This document shows positions 41,030-49,688 of a stretch of DNA of 64,000 nucleotides, one piece after another. Positions within the stretch are counted from its first letter, which is position 1, and each line of letters starts with the position of its first letter. The stretch is from JALYLC01 sp035696365. Lineage in GTDB: Bacteria > Actinomycetota > Thermoleophilia > Gaiellales > JALYLC01. Position numbers and translations under genes: made by a program. The notes beneath the pieces were generated by a model that was not told the DNA's origin, did not search any database, and saw only the letters and a program-made list of their open reading frames with translations. The stretch is taken from positions 1-64,000 of the forward strand of contig DASRQS010000055.1 of NCBI GenBank assembly GCA_035696365.1, in the 5' to 3' direction.

Positions 41030-43273
41030 GTGAGCACGGGCCCCTCGCTCCGCGCGCAGTTCTACGCGACGCGGCCGATCAGCCGCGATAACCTCGTGCC
41101 CGAGAACGCCGCGCTCGGGCTGATCGCCTTCTCCAGCCCGAACGATCCCGAGCCTTCGCTGCGTATCGAAGACGGCCGCATCGTCGAGCTGGACGGCAAG
41201 GCCGAGGCCGAGTTCGACCTGCTCGACGAGTTCATCGCGCGCCGCGGCATCGACCTCGGGGTCGCCCTCGAGGCGATGGCGATCGACGACGTCGCCTTCG
41301 CTCGGGCGCTGGTCGACGGTGCGACGCCACGCAGCGACGTCACCCGGCTCGCGGCGGGCATGACGCCCGCCAAGCTCGCGCGCGTGCTGGCGCTGCTCGC
41401 ACCCGTCGAGCTGCTCTCTGCGATGCAGAAGATGCGCGTGCGCCGCACGCCCTCCATCCAGGCGCACGTCACCAACCGCGTCGATCACCCGCTGCTGCTG
41501 GCGGCCGATGCGGCGAGCGCCGTCGCGCTCGGCTTCCGCGAGCTCGAGACCACGGTGCCACTGCTGCGCGACGCGCCGCTCAACGCCGTCGCCCTGCTCG
41601 TCGGCGGTCAGGTGCCCGCCCCCGGGGCGCTCACGCAGTGCGCCGTCGAGGAGCGGCTGGAGCTCGAGCTCGGCATGCGCGGCCTGACCACCTATGCCGA
41701 GACGGTCTCGGTCTACGGCACCGAGCAGGTCTTCGTCGACGGCGACGACACACCCTGGTCGAAGGCCTTCCTGGCCTCCTGCTACGCCTCGCGGGGACTC
41801 AAGATGCGCTTCACCTCGGGCTCGGGCGCCGAGTGCCTGATGGGCGCGACGGAGGGCTGCTCGATGCTCTACCTGGAGGCCCGCTGCCTGGCCGTGACGC
41901 GCGCGGCCGGTTCGCAGGGGACGCAGAACGGGGGCATCGACGGCGTCAACGTGGCCGGCTCGGTGCCCGACGGGATGCGCGAGGTGATCGCCGAGAACCT
42001 GCTCGCGATGATGCACGACCTCGAGTCCTGCACCGGGAACGACACGCTCATGTCGTCCTCGGACATCCGGCGCACGGCGCACACGCTGCCGTTGCTGCTG
42101 GCGGGCTCGGACTTCCTGTTCTCGGGCTTCGGCTCGATCCCGGCCTACGACAACGCCTTCGGCCCCTCCAACTTCAACGCGGAGGACATCGACGACTACC
42201 TCGTCGTGCAGCGCGACTGGGGCTTCGAGGGCGTGCTGCGGCCGCAGTCGGACGCCGACCTGCTGCCGCTCCGCCGGCGAGCGGTGGAGGCGCTGCGCGC
42301 GGTGCTCGACGAGCTGGACCTGGCCCGCTTCAGCGACGCCGACGCCGAGGCGGTCGTGCAGGCGCACGGCTCGCTCGACGTGCCGGCGCTCGACCCGCAC
42401 CTCGTGCCCGATGCCGCCGATCAGCTGATGCAGCGCGGTCTGACGGCGCTCGACGTCGTGCGCGCGCTGGCGGTGCGCGGCTTCCAGGTCGAGGCCGAGC
42501 GGGTGCTCGACATGCTGCGCCAGCGGCTCTACGGCGACTACCTGCAGACCTCCGCGATCTTCACCGAGGACATGCGCGTGCTCTCGGCGCTCTCGGATCC
42601 CAACGACTACGCGGGCCCGGGCACCGGCTACCGCATGTCGGCCGCGCGCCGGGTCGAGACAGGCGCCGTGCGCCAGGTGTGGGCGCCGGCCACGCTCGTC
42701 GCGGAGCAGAACGCCCACTCGAGCTGCCTGGAGCTGCGCGAGCTCGGCCCCGCGCAGCGCGGCAGCCGCCCCGACGAGGTCGTCGTCGGCCTCTCCCCCG
42801 CGTTCGCGCACACCATCTGGCTCTCGCTCTCGGGCCTGACCGTGGGCGAGGTCCTGCGCCAGGTGCTCGCCGGAATCGAGGAGGAGGGCGCGTCGGCCCG
42901 TCTCGTCCAGGTACGACGCACGCTCGACGTGGGCGCGATCGGCTCCACGGCCTCACGCCTTGCGGGCTCCGGCATCGGCATCGGGCTGCAGGCCAAGGGG
43001 ACCGCGCTGATCCACCGCGCCGACCTGCCGCCGCTCGGGAACCTGGAGCTGTTCTCGATCGCGCCGCGCGTGACGCGCGAGCTCTACCGCGGCCTCGGGC
43101 GCAACGCGGCGCGCTACGCCCGCAGCGCCGAGCCCGAGCCGCTCTTCCTGGCGGAGTCGAGCGAGCCGCTCGGCCCGAACTACCACGCGCGGGTCGTCGC
43201 GCTGGTCGCCCTCGAGCGCGGGAGCGTCGTCGCTGCCGACCCGCTCGAAGTGGAGGCGACGTGGCCCAGCTGA
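41030..43273 (+). CDS. Coenzyme B12-dependent diol/glycerol dehydratase, large and medium subunits fused
   Basis: 747 residues from GTG 41030. Residues 1 to about 555 align with the large subunit (PduC/PddA) and about 578 to 747 with the medium subunit (PduD), including the cobalamin-contact region RLAGSGIGIGLQAKGTALIH. Against Klebsiella PddA (from memory, constant offset +3) the substrate, K+ and catalytic residues are kept: Gln144, His146, Glu173, Glu224, Thr225, Gln299, Asp338 and Ser365. Two pocket positions differ: PddA Ser301 is Asp304 and Gln336 is Thr339. Converts a vicinal diol to an aldehyde by radical chemistry with adenosylcobalamin. Start of a four-gene operon with the small subunit and both reactivase genes. 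The true substrate is open. Confidence 0.93.
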   Translation: MSTGPSLRAQFYATRPISRDNLVPENAALGLIAFSSPNDPEPSLRIEDGRIVELDGKAEAEFDLLDEFIARRGIDLGVALEAMAIDDVAFARALVDGATPRSDVTRLAAGMTPAKLARVLALLAPVELLSAMQKMRVRRTPSIQAHVTNRVDHPLLLAADAASAVALGFRELETTVPLLRDAPLNAVALLVGGQVPAPGALTQCAVEERLELELGMRGLTTYAETVSVYGTEQVFVDGDDTPWSKAFLASCYASRGLKMRFTSGSGAECLMGATEGCSMLYLEARCLAVTRAAGSQGTQNGGIDGVNVAGSVPDGMREVIAENLLAMMHDLESCTGNDTLMSSSDIRRTAHTLPLLLAGSDFLFSGFGSIPAYDNAFGPSNFNAEDIDDYLVVQRDWGFEGVLRPQSDADLLPLRRRAVEALRAVLDELDLARFSDADAEAVVQAHGSLDVPALDPHLVPDAADQLMQRGLTALDVVRALAVRGFQVEAERVLDMLRQRLYGDYLQTSAIFTEDMRVLSALSDPNDYAGPGTGYRMSAARRVETGAVRQVWAPATLVAEQNAHSSCLELRELGPAQRGSRPDEVVVGLSPAFAHTIWLSLSGLTVGEVLRQVLAGIEEEGASARLVQVRRTLDVGAIGSTASRLAGSGIGIGLQAKGTALIHRADLPPLGNLELFSIAPRVTRELYRGLGRNAARYARSAEPEPLFLAESSEPLGPNYHARVVALVALERGSVVAADPLEVEATWPS

Positions 43274-43665
43274 AGCCGAGCTACCCGCTGGCCGAGAGCG
43301 ACGTCGGCGACGCGCTCACCTCCAGCGGTCGACGCGTGAGCGAGATTGCGCTCGATGCCGTCGTACGCGGCGAGATCGGCCCCGCCGATATCCGCATCAG
43401 TCCCGAGGTGCTGCGGCAGCAGGCCGACTTCGCCGAGCAGGGCGGCAACCCGCAGCTGGCCGACAACCTGCGGCGCGGAGCCGAGCTCGTCGCGTTCTCC
43501 GACGAGGAGCTGCTCGAGCTGTACGAATCGCTCCGCCCCGGCCGCTCGAGCGCGCTCGAGCTGGAGCAGCTCGCCGAGCGCCTGGAGTCCGGCGGCGCCG
43601 CACTGTGCGCCGCGCTCGTGCGGGAGGCGCGGGGCGCCTACCTGCGGCGCGGGCTCGCCACCTAG
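43261..43665 (+). CDS. Diol/glycerol dehydratase small subunit
   Basis: 134 residues from GTG 43261, overlapping the end of the fused subunit gene by 13 bases. KPSYPLAESDVGDALTSSGR, EIALDAVVRGEIGPADIRIS, VLRQQADFAEQGGNPQLADNLRR and LYESLRPGRSSALELEQLAE follow PduE over its length. Completes the heterotrimer core. The tight overlap implies translational coupling and fixed stoichiometry. Confidence 0.93.
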   Translation: MAQLKPSYPLAESDVGDALTSSGRRVSEIALDAVVRGEIGPADIRISPEVLRQQADFAEQGGNPQLADNLRRGAELVAFSDEELLELYESLRPGRSSALELEQLAERLESGGAALCAALVREARGAYLRRGLAT

Positions 43666-43668
43666 GCG

Positions 43669-45354
43669 ATGCTGGTCGCAGGCGTCGACGTCGGTAACTC
43701 CACGACGGAGCTCGCGGTCGCGCGCCTCACCCCGGGCGCCACGCCTGACTTCCTGGGCGTGTGGCGGGCCGCCACGACCGGCGCCAAGGGGTCGACGGCC
43801 TGCGCCGCAGGCGCCAGCGAGCTCGTCGCTCGGGCAGAGCGGCGACTCGGCGAGCCGGTGCACCGCCTGTTGCTGGCCGAGCTCGACCCCGTCGACACGG
43901 GCCTCGTCGAGCTCGGGCGGCTCGAGGAGCTCGACCTCGCACGCAACGCCGTCGTGCGGCCGGTCAGCGAGACGCCCTCGGGTGCCGGCGCTGCGGGCGG
44001 GCGCCTGCGGCGGCTGGCCGAGCTGGGCGGCCAAGCGGGCCCCGAGAACGTGCTCGCGATCGTGCTGGACGAGGACTTCGAGGACGCCGCCGCGCACCTG
44101 CGCGCAGCGCGCGAGCGGGGTCATCGCATCGCGGGTGTGATCGTGCAGGGCGACGACGCCGTGCTGATCGGCAACCGCTTCGATCGCGCCCTTCCGATCG
44201 TCGACGAGGTGCCCGACGCCGCGATCCTCCCCAGCGGCGCCCTGGCCGCGCTCGAGGTGGCCGTCGCGGGCGCGAGCGTGAGCGAGCTGTGCGATCCGCT
44301 GCAGCTGGCCGAGCTGCTGCGCCTCGGCCCGGACGAGGCGCGTGCGGCGCGCCACGCCGCGCGCGCGGTGGCCGGCCGGCGCACCGCCCTCGTCGTGCGC
44401 GAGGCGGGCATGGGGGGGCCCGCCGCCGAGACGATCGACACGACGGTGCGCCTGCTCTTCGCCGACGGGACGGCCGCCGTGCTCGACGAGCGCGAGGCGC
44501 CGCCGCCGCCCGGAACCGTCACGGCCCTGCGCGGGGCCGCCGGCTCGCACGAGGGCGTGCTCGACGCCTTCTGGTGCCGGCTGCCCGAGCCGCCCGAGGA
44601 TCCCGGTCTGCGCCGCCGCCTGCAGCGGCGCCGCGCGCTCGCGCTGGCCGTGCTCGCGCGCGGCGACTCGAGCGCACTCCTCGAAGTGCTCGCACAGGCC
44701 ACGCCTGGCGGGGCGCAGGTCGTCTGCCGCGAGTCGTTCGCCGCCGTGCTCGGCGCGGGGACTACCCCGCGAGCGGGCACCACGCCGTTCGTGCTCGACA
44801 TCGGCGGGGGCACGGTCGACCTCCACCGCGAGGAACAGGCGGTTGTCACCGCAGGCGCCGGCGAGCTCGTCACGCGCATCTGCCAGGGCCTCCTGGGCGT
44901 CGGCCGTGACGTCGCCGAGCGCGCCAAGCGCCACCGAGCGGCGCGCGTCGAGACGCCGTTCGTGCTGCATCACGAGGACGGCTCCCGCACGTTTCTCGGC
45001 GAGCCCGCTCCGCCGGTCGCGCTCGCGCACCTGTGCGTGCTCGCGGGCGGCCCGCCCGAGCCGCTGGGGACGACGCTCGCGCCCGAGGTCTGGGGCGGCC
45101 TGCGCCGGAGCGCCAAGCAGGCCGTGATCGGCCGCAACGTGCGTCGTGCGATCGACGCCGCCGGCGGCGTGCCCCGCGGCGAGCTCGTGACCCTCGTCGG
45201 CGGCTGCGCGAGCGACCCCGAGGTGATCGATGCGGTCGCGGCCGAGCTCGGAGACCTGGACGTTGCCGTGGCACGCGGCAACGTGCTCGGCCGCCACGGC
45301 CCTCGCGCCGCGGTCGCCGTCGGGCTCGTCCTGGCCTACGCGGCGGGGCCGTGA
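43669..45354 (+). CDS. Diol dehydratase reactivase, ATPase large subunit (DdrA/PduG-like)
   Basis: 561 residues. Actin-like ATPase: LVAGVDVGNSTTELAVARL (phosphate 1), PFVLDIGGGTVDLHREEQ (phosphate 2) and GELVTLVGGCASDPEV (adenosine). The ATP-dependent chaperone exchanges damaged cobalamin in the dehydratase for intact cofactor. Slightly shorter than the 610-residue Klebsiella protein. It starts three bases after the small-subunit stop and overlaps the small reactivase gene by four bases. Confidence 0.92.
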   Translation: MLVAGVDVGNSTTELAVARLTPGATPDFLGVWRAATTGAKGSTACAAGASELVARAERRLGEPVHRLLLAELDPVDTGLVELGRLEELDLARNAVVRPVSETPSGAGAAGGRLRRLAELGGQAGPENVLAIVLDEDFEDAAAHLRAARERGHRIAGVIVQGDDAVLIGNRFDRALPIVDEVPDAAILPSGALAALEVAVAGASVSELCDPLQLAELLRLGPDEARAARHAARAVAGRRTALVVREAGMGGPAAETIDTTVRLLFADGTAAVLDEREAPPPPGTVTALRGAAGSHEGVLDAFWCRLPEPPEDPGLRRRLQRRRALALAVLARGDSSALLEVLAQATPGGAQVVCRESFAAVLGAGTTPRAGTTPFVLDIGGGTVDLHREEQAVVTAGAGELVTRICQGLLGVGRDVAERAKRHRAARVETPFVLHHEDGSRTFLGEPAPPVALAHLCVLAGGPPEPLGTTLAPEVWGGLRRSAKQAVIGRNVRRAIDAAGGVPRGELVTLVGGCASDPEVIDAVAAELGDLDVAVARGNVLGRHGPRAAVAVGLVLAYAAGP

Positions 45355-45674
45355 GCGAGCCGCTCGTCCTGGCCATCGTGTCGCCGCACGTGCCCGAAAG
45401 CGCGCTGGCCGCGCTGCGCGCCGGGTTCGAAGAGGAGGGCGTCCCGCTCGCCGTCGAGCGGGCCGAGGGCACCGGCCACGAGCTCGGCCGCGCCGCCGCC
45501 GCGCGGGCACTGCTCGGCATCGGGCTCGGCGTTGACGCCCGGCGCGCCTGCGTGGTGCTCGCCGCCGCGCCCGGCAGCGCGTATCTCGAGGCGCCACTCT
45601 CCGCCGCACGCGCCTTCGCGCAGGACTGCGCGCGGATCGCGGGGCGCCGCCCGTTGCGGCGCCCCGCGATCTGA
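45351..45674 (+). CDS. Diol dehydratase reactivase small subunit (DdrB/PduH-like)
   Basis: 107 residues from GTG 45351: LVLAIVSPHVPESALAALRAG, FEEEGVPLAVERAEGTGHEL, RAAAARALLGIGLGVDARRA and YLEAPLSAARAFAQDCARIAG correspond to PduH, which swaps with a dehydratase beta subunit during reactivation. In this organism that dehydratase subunit is fused to the large subunit, so the swap mechanism must differ in detail. Last gene of the operon; its stop is ten bases from the convergent permease stop. Confidence 0.88.
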   Translation: MSEPLVLAIVSPHVPESALAALRAGFEEEGVPLAVERAEGTGHELGRAAAARALLGIGLGVDARRACVVLAAAPGSAYLEAPLSAARAFAQDCARIAGRRPLRRPAI

Positions 45675-45684
45675 GCTCTCAGCT

Positions 45685-47214
45685 CTACGCGTCCTCGTGC
45701 AGGTAGCGGCCGATGCCGTCGTAGCGCTCGCGGTTGCGCATCTTGTACATCTGCGCGATCGCGACGCCGCCCACGAACACGAGCAGCGGTGGCACCCACA
45801 TCCAGTTCACGAACGGGATCGTCGTCACACCGCCCGCGAGCGTCGTGCGATTGGCGATCAGCAGGTAGGTCGCGGTGATCATGGCGGCCGTCGCGAGGAT
45901 CGGCGCCGTGACCGTGGTGAACCAGTGCTGGCCGTCCTTGGCCGTCGTTGCGAAGTACTTGATGATCGCCACCGAGACGAGCGCCATCACGCTCAGGATC
46001 CCGATGTTGCCCATCATCGGCACCCAGGTGCCCAGGAAGAGCAGTGCGCCCAGAGCGCTCGAGTCGTACGCGAGGAACCCGGCGATGATCAGGGCGCAGA
46101 ACACGCCGACCAGCGTGCTGGCGTAATAGGGGCTGTGATGCGTGGGATGCGTCCGCCCGAGCTGGCGCGGCAGGATGCCCTCGCGGCCCATCGAGAAGAA
46201 GTAGCGCGTCGCCGTGTTGAAGAACGCGAGCTGGCACGCGAAGGAGCCCGTAACGATCGTGAGCTCGAAGGCGCGAGTCAGGATCGACTCGCCGCCGATC
46301 GTGATGTTGGGGATCGCGCGGTTCGTAGCGGGATAGAACACCGAGGCGACGTCGCCGTGGAGCTGCGCCTGGATGCCCGGGATGATCCCGGCCTTGCCGT
46401 ACGCGACGACCAGCATCCAGGTCACGAACGTGTAGAGGATGCCGAGGCCGATGACCGAGATGTAGGTCGCCGGGCCCATGATCCTCTTGGGATCACGCGA
46501 TTCCTCGGCATAGTTCGGCGCCATCTCGAAGCCGATCCATGACCAGAACGCGCCGAAGAAGCCTGCACCGATCGTGCCCGCTCCGAAGGCCGCCTTCGAG
46601 CCGTTGCCGACGCTGTCGAAGAAGTTCCACGGCAGCAGGGACTCGAACACGAGCCCGTGCGCGGGCCGGAAGAGCGTCGCGAACCCGAACACGAGCAGCG
46701 CGGTCACCTCGACCATGAGGAACACGCCCAGGATCTTTGCCGTCAGCTCGATGTGGAAGAAGGCGAGCAGCACCATGATCCCGAGCGTCCCGAACTCCCA
46801 CACCCACACCGGGATGTCGACGGAGAACCAGTCGTTGAAGGTCGCGTTCGCGAAGTACGCGGTCACGCCGGCGACGCCGGCAGCGAAGATCGTGTAGCAG
46901 GCGGCGATCAGGAGTGCCGTGCCCATACCCAGGCTCTGGCCGAACGCGTGGGACACGAAGCTGTAGAAACCGCCGGCGGCGGTCACTCGACGAGCCATGG
47001 CGACGTAGCCGACGGAGAAGACGGTGAAGGCGACAGTCGCCATGATGAAGGCGCTCGGGGCAGCCCAGCCGCCGCCATATACGGCCCAGAAGTCGTTGAA
47101 CAGCATCGCGGCGATGGGCGCTGCGCCGGTCACGATGCAGAACAGGACCTGGGGCAATCCGAGGGCGTTGCGAGCGAGTCCGTGAGTCGGCTCGACCACG
47201 GTAGAACCCTCCAT
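45685..47214 (-). CDS. APC family amino acid/amine permease
   Basis: 509 residues from ATG 47214, twelve hydrophobic segments. The first reads LGLPQVLFCIVTGAAPIAAM, with the helix-1 break typical of APC carriers; WSWIGFEMAPNYAEESRDPKR in helix 6 region contains the conserved Glu and 'EEs-x-P' loop. Imports an amino acid or amine by proton or Na+ symport. Convergent with the dehydratase operon with ten bases between stops, so the shared function is only suggested by position. Confidence 0.9.
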   Translation of the reverse strand: MEGSTVVEPTHGLARNALGLPQVLFCIVTGAAPIAAMLFNDFWAVYGGGWAAPSAFIMATVAFTVFSVGYVAMARRVTAAGGFYSFVSHAFGQSLGMGTALLIAACYTIFAAGVAGVTAYFANATFNDWFSVDIPVWVWEFGTLGIMVLLAFFHIELTAKILGVFLMVEVTALLVFGFATLFRPAHGLVFESLLPWNFFDSVGNGSKAAFGAGTIGAGFFGAFWSWIGFEMAPNYAEESRDPKRIMGPATYISVIGLGILYTFVTWMLVVAYGKAGIIPGIQAQLHGDVASVFYPATNRAIPNITIGGESILTRAFELTIVTGSFACQLAFFNTATRYFFSMGREGILPRQLGRTHPTHHSPYYASTLVGVFCALIIAGFLAYDSSALGALLFLGTWVPMMGNIGILSVMALVSVAIIKYFATTAKDGQHWFTTVTAPILATAAMITATYLLIANRTTLAGGVTTIPFVNWMWVPPLLVFVGGVAIAQMYKMRNRERYDGIGRYLHEDA

Positions 47215-47404
47215 GACCACCTCCCTTTCCGCGTTGGGGCACCGCGCGGGAATCGCGGCGTGAGGTGAGGGTACAGTCCAGCAGAACGCTCGACAAGGGT
47301 TGAGGCATGGTGGGCGGTGGATTTGCCAGCACCTTGCGAGCCCCCGCATCCGCACCGGCATGGCATCATCGCCCAGGCATGCCGGCCCGACACGGAGGTA
47401 GGGA

Positions 47405-47650
47405 GTGAGCGAGACGCCCGTGGTGCTGCCCAAATGGGGCCTGACCATGCTCGACGCGACACTGGTCGAGTGGTTGAAGCAGGAGGGCGAGCGCGTCGAG
47501 GTCGATGACGCGATCTGCCTGGTCGAGACCGACAAGGTGGACGCGGAGGTCACGGCACCCGTCGCGGGCGTGCTCGGTCCGTTGCTCGTTCACAGGGACG
47601 ACGTCGTCACCGTCGGCGCGACACTCACGACGATCCGCGAGGACGCCTAG
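47405..47650 (+). CDS. Free-standing lipoyl/biotinyl-domain protein
   Basis: 81 residues from GTG 47405: VVLPKWGLTMLDATLVEWLKQ, EGERVEVDDAICLVETDKVDAEV and APVAGVLGPLLVHRDDVVTV. This is a complete lipoyl domain; Lys 44 in ETDKVDA is the lipoylation site. The E1-binding and E2 catalytic domains of a 2-oxo acid dehydrogenase are absent. Nine bp separate it from the VOC gene. Could carry lipoate or biotin for an enzyme encoded elsewhere. Confidence 0.88.
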   Translation: MSETPVVLPKWGLTMLDATLVEWLKQEGERVEVDDAICLVETDKVDAEVTAPVAGVLGPLLVHRDDVVTVGATLTTIREDA

Positions 47651-47658
47651 GCCCGCGC

Positions 47659-48273
47659 GTGCGCATCGATCACGCGATCATCGGGGCGCGTGACATCGAG
47701 GCCGTTGCCGACCGCCTCTGGGAGCGGCACGGGCTCGCTTCCCTGCCCGGCGGACGGCACCCCGGCTGGGGCACGCACAACCGCATCGTCCCGATCGCCG
47801 GCGCGTACGTCGAGATCATCGGCGTGGCCGACGAGAACGAGGCGCTGCGCGACCCCATGGGGCGCTGGCTCCTGGGCCACACGGCCACGGGCGACCCGCT
47901 CATGGGCTGGTGCTGCGAGACCGCTGACATCGAGCGGCTCTCGCGCCGGCTCGGCCTCGCGCTGGAGCGAGGCGGTCGCGAGCGGCCCGACGGCTCTCGC
48001 CTCTCCTGGCGCGTCGCCGGGCGCGACGCTGCGCTGGGCGCGCGGCCGTTCTTCATCGCCTGGGACGACCCCGACATGCGTCCCGGCCTGCTGAGCGCTC
48101 CGCATGCCGTCGAGGTGAACGGCATCAGCCGTGTCGAGGTCGGCTGCAGCGCCGAGGAGCTCGAGGGCTGGGTCGACCACGACGTCCCTGTGCGCCCGCT
48201 GGGTGATGGGAGTGGCTTGCGGGCGATCGTCATCGCGACGGCCAACGGGGAGATCCGGCTCACGGGCGATTGA
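47659..48273 (+). CDS. VOC/glyoxalase-like domain protein (DUF-type)
   Basis: 204 residues from GTG 47659: MRIDHAIIGARDIEAVADRLWERHGL, GGRHPGWGTHNRIVPIAGAY and VEIIGVADENEA are characteristic of the glyoxalase-like domain that covers one half-barrel pair with His and Glu metal ligands (DHAIIGA; VEIIG). A second half follows (HAVEVNGISRVEVGCSAEEL). Substrate unknown. Downstream of the lipoyl-domain gene by nine bases, likely co-transcribed. Confidence 0.85.
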   Translation: MRIDHAIIGARDIEAVADRLWERHGLASLPGGRHPGWGTHNRIVPIAGAYVEIIGVADENEALRDPMGRWLLGHTATGDPLMGWCCETADIERLSRRLGLALERGGRERPDGSRLSWRVAGRDAALGARPFFIAWDDPDMRPGLLSAPHAVEVNGISRVEVGCSAEELEGWVDHDVPVRPLGDGSGLRAIVIATANGEIRLTGD

Positions 48274-48340
48274 TGAAGCTGGGGTGAATTCGCGCCTCCG
48301 CGCCTGTAGCGAAACGGGGTCGGGCGGTACTGTGAGGGTG

Positions 48341-49042
48341 ATGGAACGGCCCACGCCAACGCCCCGTTCGGGCATTCCCTTCGGCCGCGCCGCGCTGCTC
48401 GGTACCTTCGCCGCGGGTCTCGGGGGCATCGCTGTCGCGCCTGCGGTCAGCCGCCTCCTCTCCAACGCGGTGCCGTCGGCCGGCGGTCTCGGTGAGGTGT
48501 TGCCCGGCATCGGCGGCGGCTGGCGCATCTACAGCGTCCGCTCCCCTCTGCCCCGCTTCGATCCCGCGACGTTCGAGCTCCGCATCGGCGGGCTCGTCGA
48601 GAAGCCGCAGCGACTGCGCTGGAGCGACGTCGTCGCGCTGCCCGGGGTCGATCAGACGAGCGACTTCCACTGCGTGACCGGCTGGTCGGTGGACAACGTC
48701 AGGTGGGAAGGCATCAGGCCGCAGACGATCATCGACCTGGTGCAGCCGAAGGCGTCGGCGAAGTTCGTGACGCTGCAGTCGCTCGAGACGCCCTACGTCG
48801 ACCAGATCTCGATGGACCAGTTCCGCGAGCCGAACGCAATGCTGGCGCGCCGCCAGGACGGCAAGCCGCTGACGCGCTCGCACGGCGCGCCGCTGCGGCT
48901 CGTGCTGCCGAGCATGTACGGCTACAAGAACGTCAAGTGGGTGCGCGAGCTGCGCTTCGACTCCGTCGCCGCCCCGGGCTTCTGGGAGCAGCGCGGGTAC
49001 GACGTCGACGCCTGGGTCGGCACGTCCAATGGCTACGGCTAG
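48341..49042 (+). CDS. Molybdopterin-dependent oxidoreductase (sulfite oxidase fold, YedY-like)
   Basis: 233 residues. A hydrophobic segment at residues 17-36 is followed by the Mo-pterin domain: FELRIGGLVEKPQRLRWSDV, DFHCVTGWSVDNVRWEGIRP (Mo-ligand Cys 111), MYGYKNVKWVRELRF and a closing GFWEQRGYDVDAWVG. The N-terminus has PFGRAALLG where most relatives have a twin-arginine motif, so Tat export is uncertain. The gene overlaps the following cytochrome b gene by 14 bases; the two form an oxidoreductase with a membrane electron carrier. Confidence 0.9.
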   Translation: MERPTPTPRSGIPFGRAALLGTFAAGLGGIAVAPAVSRLLSNAVPSAGGLGEVLPGIGGGWRIYSVRSPLPRFDPATFELRIGGLVEKPQRLRWSDVVALPGVDQTSDFHCVTGWSVDNVRWEGIRPQTIIDLVQPKASAKFVTLQSLETPYVDQISMDQFREPNAMLARRQDGKPLTRSHGAPLRLVLPSMYGYKNVKWVRELRFDSVAAPGFWEQRGYDVDAWVGTSNGYG

Positions 49043-49688
49043 CCGCCGGATCGCGCGCTTCACGCGCACCGAGCGCGCGGCGCACTGGCTGCTGGCGGCG
49101 ACCTTCTTCGCGATGCTCTTCACGGGGCTGTGCCTGAGCGTCTCGTCCTTCCAGGGCATCCTCGACCGGCCCACGGCGAAGGCCTGGCACCTCGGGAGCG
49201 CGATCGCGCTCGCGGCCGGGCTCGTGCTGATCACGCTGCTCGGCAACCGCCGCTCGCTGGCGCGCACCGCGCGGGAGATCGATCGCTTCGACCGCGACGA
49301 CGGGCTCTGGCTGAAGGGTGCGCCCGGGCGGGTCCTGAGCGGCGGACCCGCGCCGCCGCAGGGCCGTTTCAACGCGGGCCAGAAGCTCAACGCCGCGCTC
49401 GTGGGCGGGCTGATGCTCGCCCTGTACGCGACGGGCTTCCTGCTCTGGTACGGCGAGCGGGACACGACCTATCGCTTCGCGGGCACCGTGATCGTGCACG
49501 ACTGGGGCACGCTGATCCTGATGTTCCTGGTCGCGGGCCATCTCTACTTGGCCGTACTGCACCCCGCTACGCGCCACGCGCTGCGCGGCATGACGCTCGG
49601 AGACGTGGACGAGGACTGGGCGCGCAAGCACCACGCGAAATGGGCGGAGCCCGCGCCCACGCCCGACCGCGACCAGCCGCGTGCATAA
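49029..49688 (+). CDS. Membrane cytochrome b (formate dehydrogenase gamma/b561-like)
   Basis: 219 residues, four hydrophobic segments at about residues 22-40, 56-73, 118-136 and 152-170. Candidate heme ligands are His 19 (RAAHWLLA), His 54 (KAWHLGSA), and His residues in IVHDWGTLIL and VAGHLYLAVLHP near the last helix. Di-heme cytochromes of this type pass electrons between the quinone pool and a periplasmic oxidoreductase, here the molybdopterin enzyme whose gene it overlaps. Confidence 0.88.
   Translation: MATASRRIARFTRTERAAHWLLAATFFAMLFTGLCLSVSSFQGILDRPTAKAWHLGSAIALAAGLVLITLLGNRRSLARTAREIDRFDRDDGLWLKGAPGRVLSGGPAPPQGRFNAGQKLNAALVGGLMLALYATGFLLWYGERDTTYRFAGTVIVHDWGTLILMFLVAGHLYLAVLHPATRHALRGMTLGDVDEDWARKHHAKWAEPAPTPDRDQPRA

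Noticed and set aside
43180..45609. Minus-strand 809-codon open frame opposite the dehydratase small subunit and reactivase genes
   Set aside because: Arg/Ala-rich shadow of four well-supported plus-strand genes.
41030..48273. Pdu-type bacterial microcompartment
   Set aside because: Only dehydratase and reactivase genes are present; no BMC-domain or pentamer shell proteins, no aldehyde dehydrogenase and no phosphotransacylase are seen.
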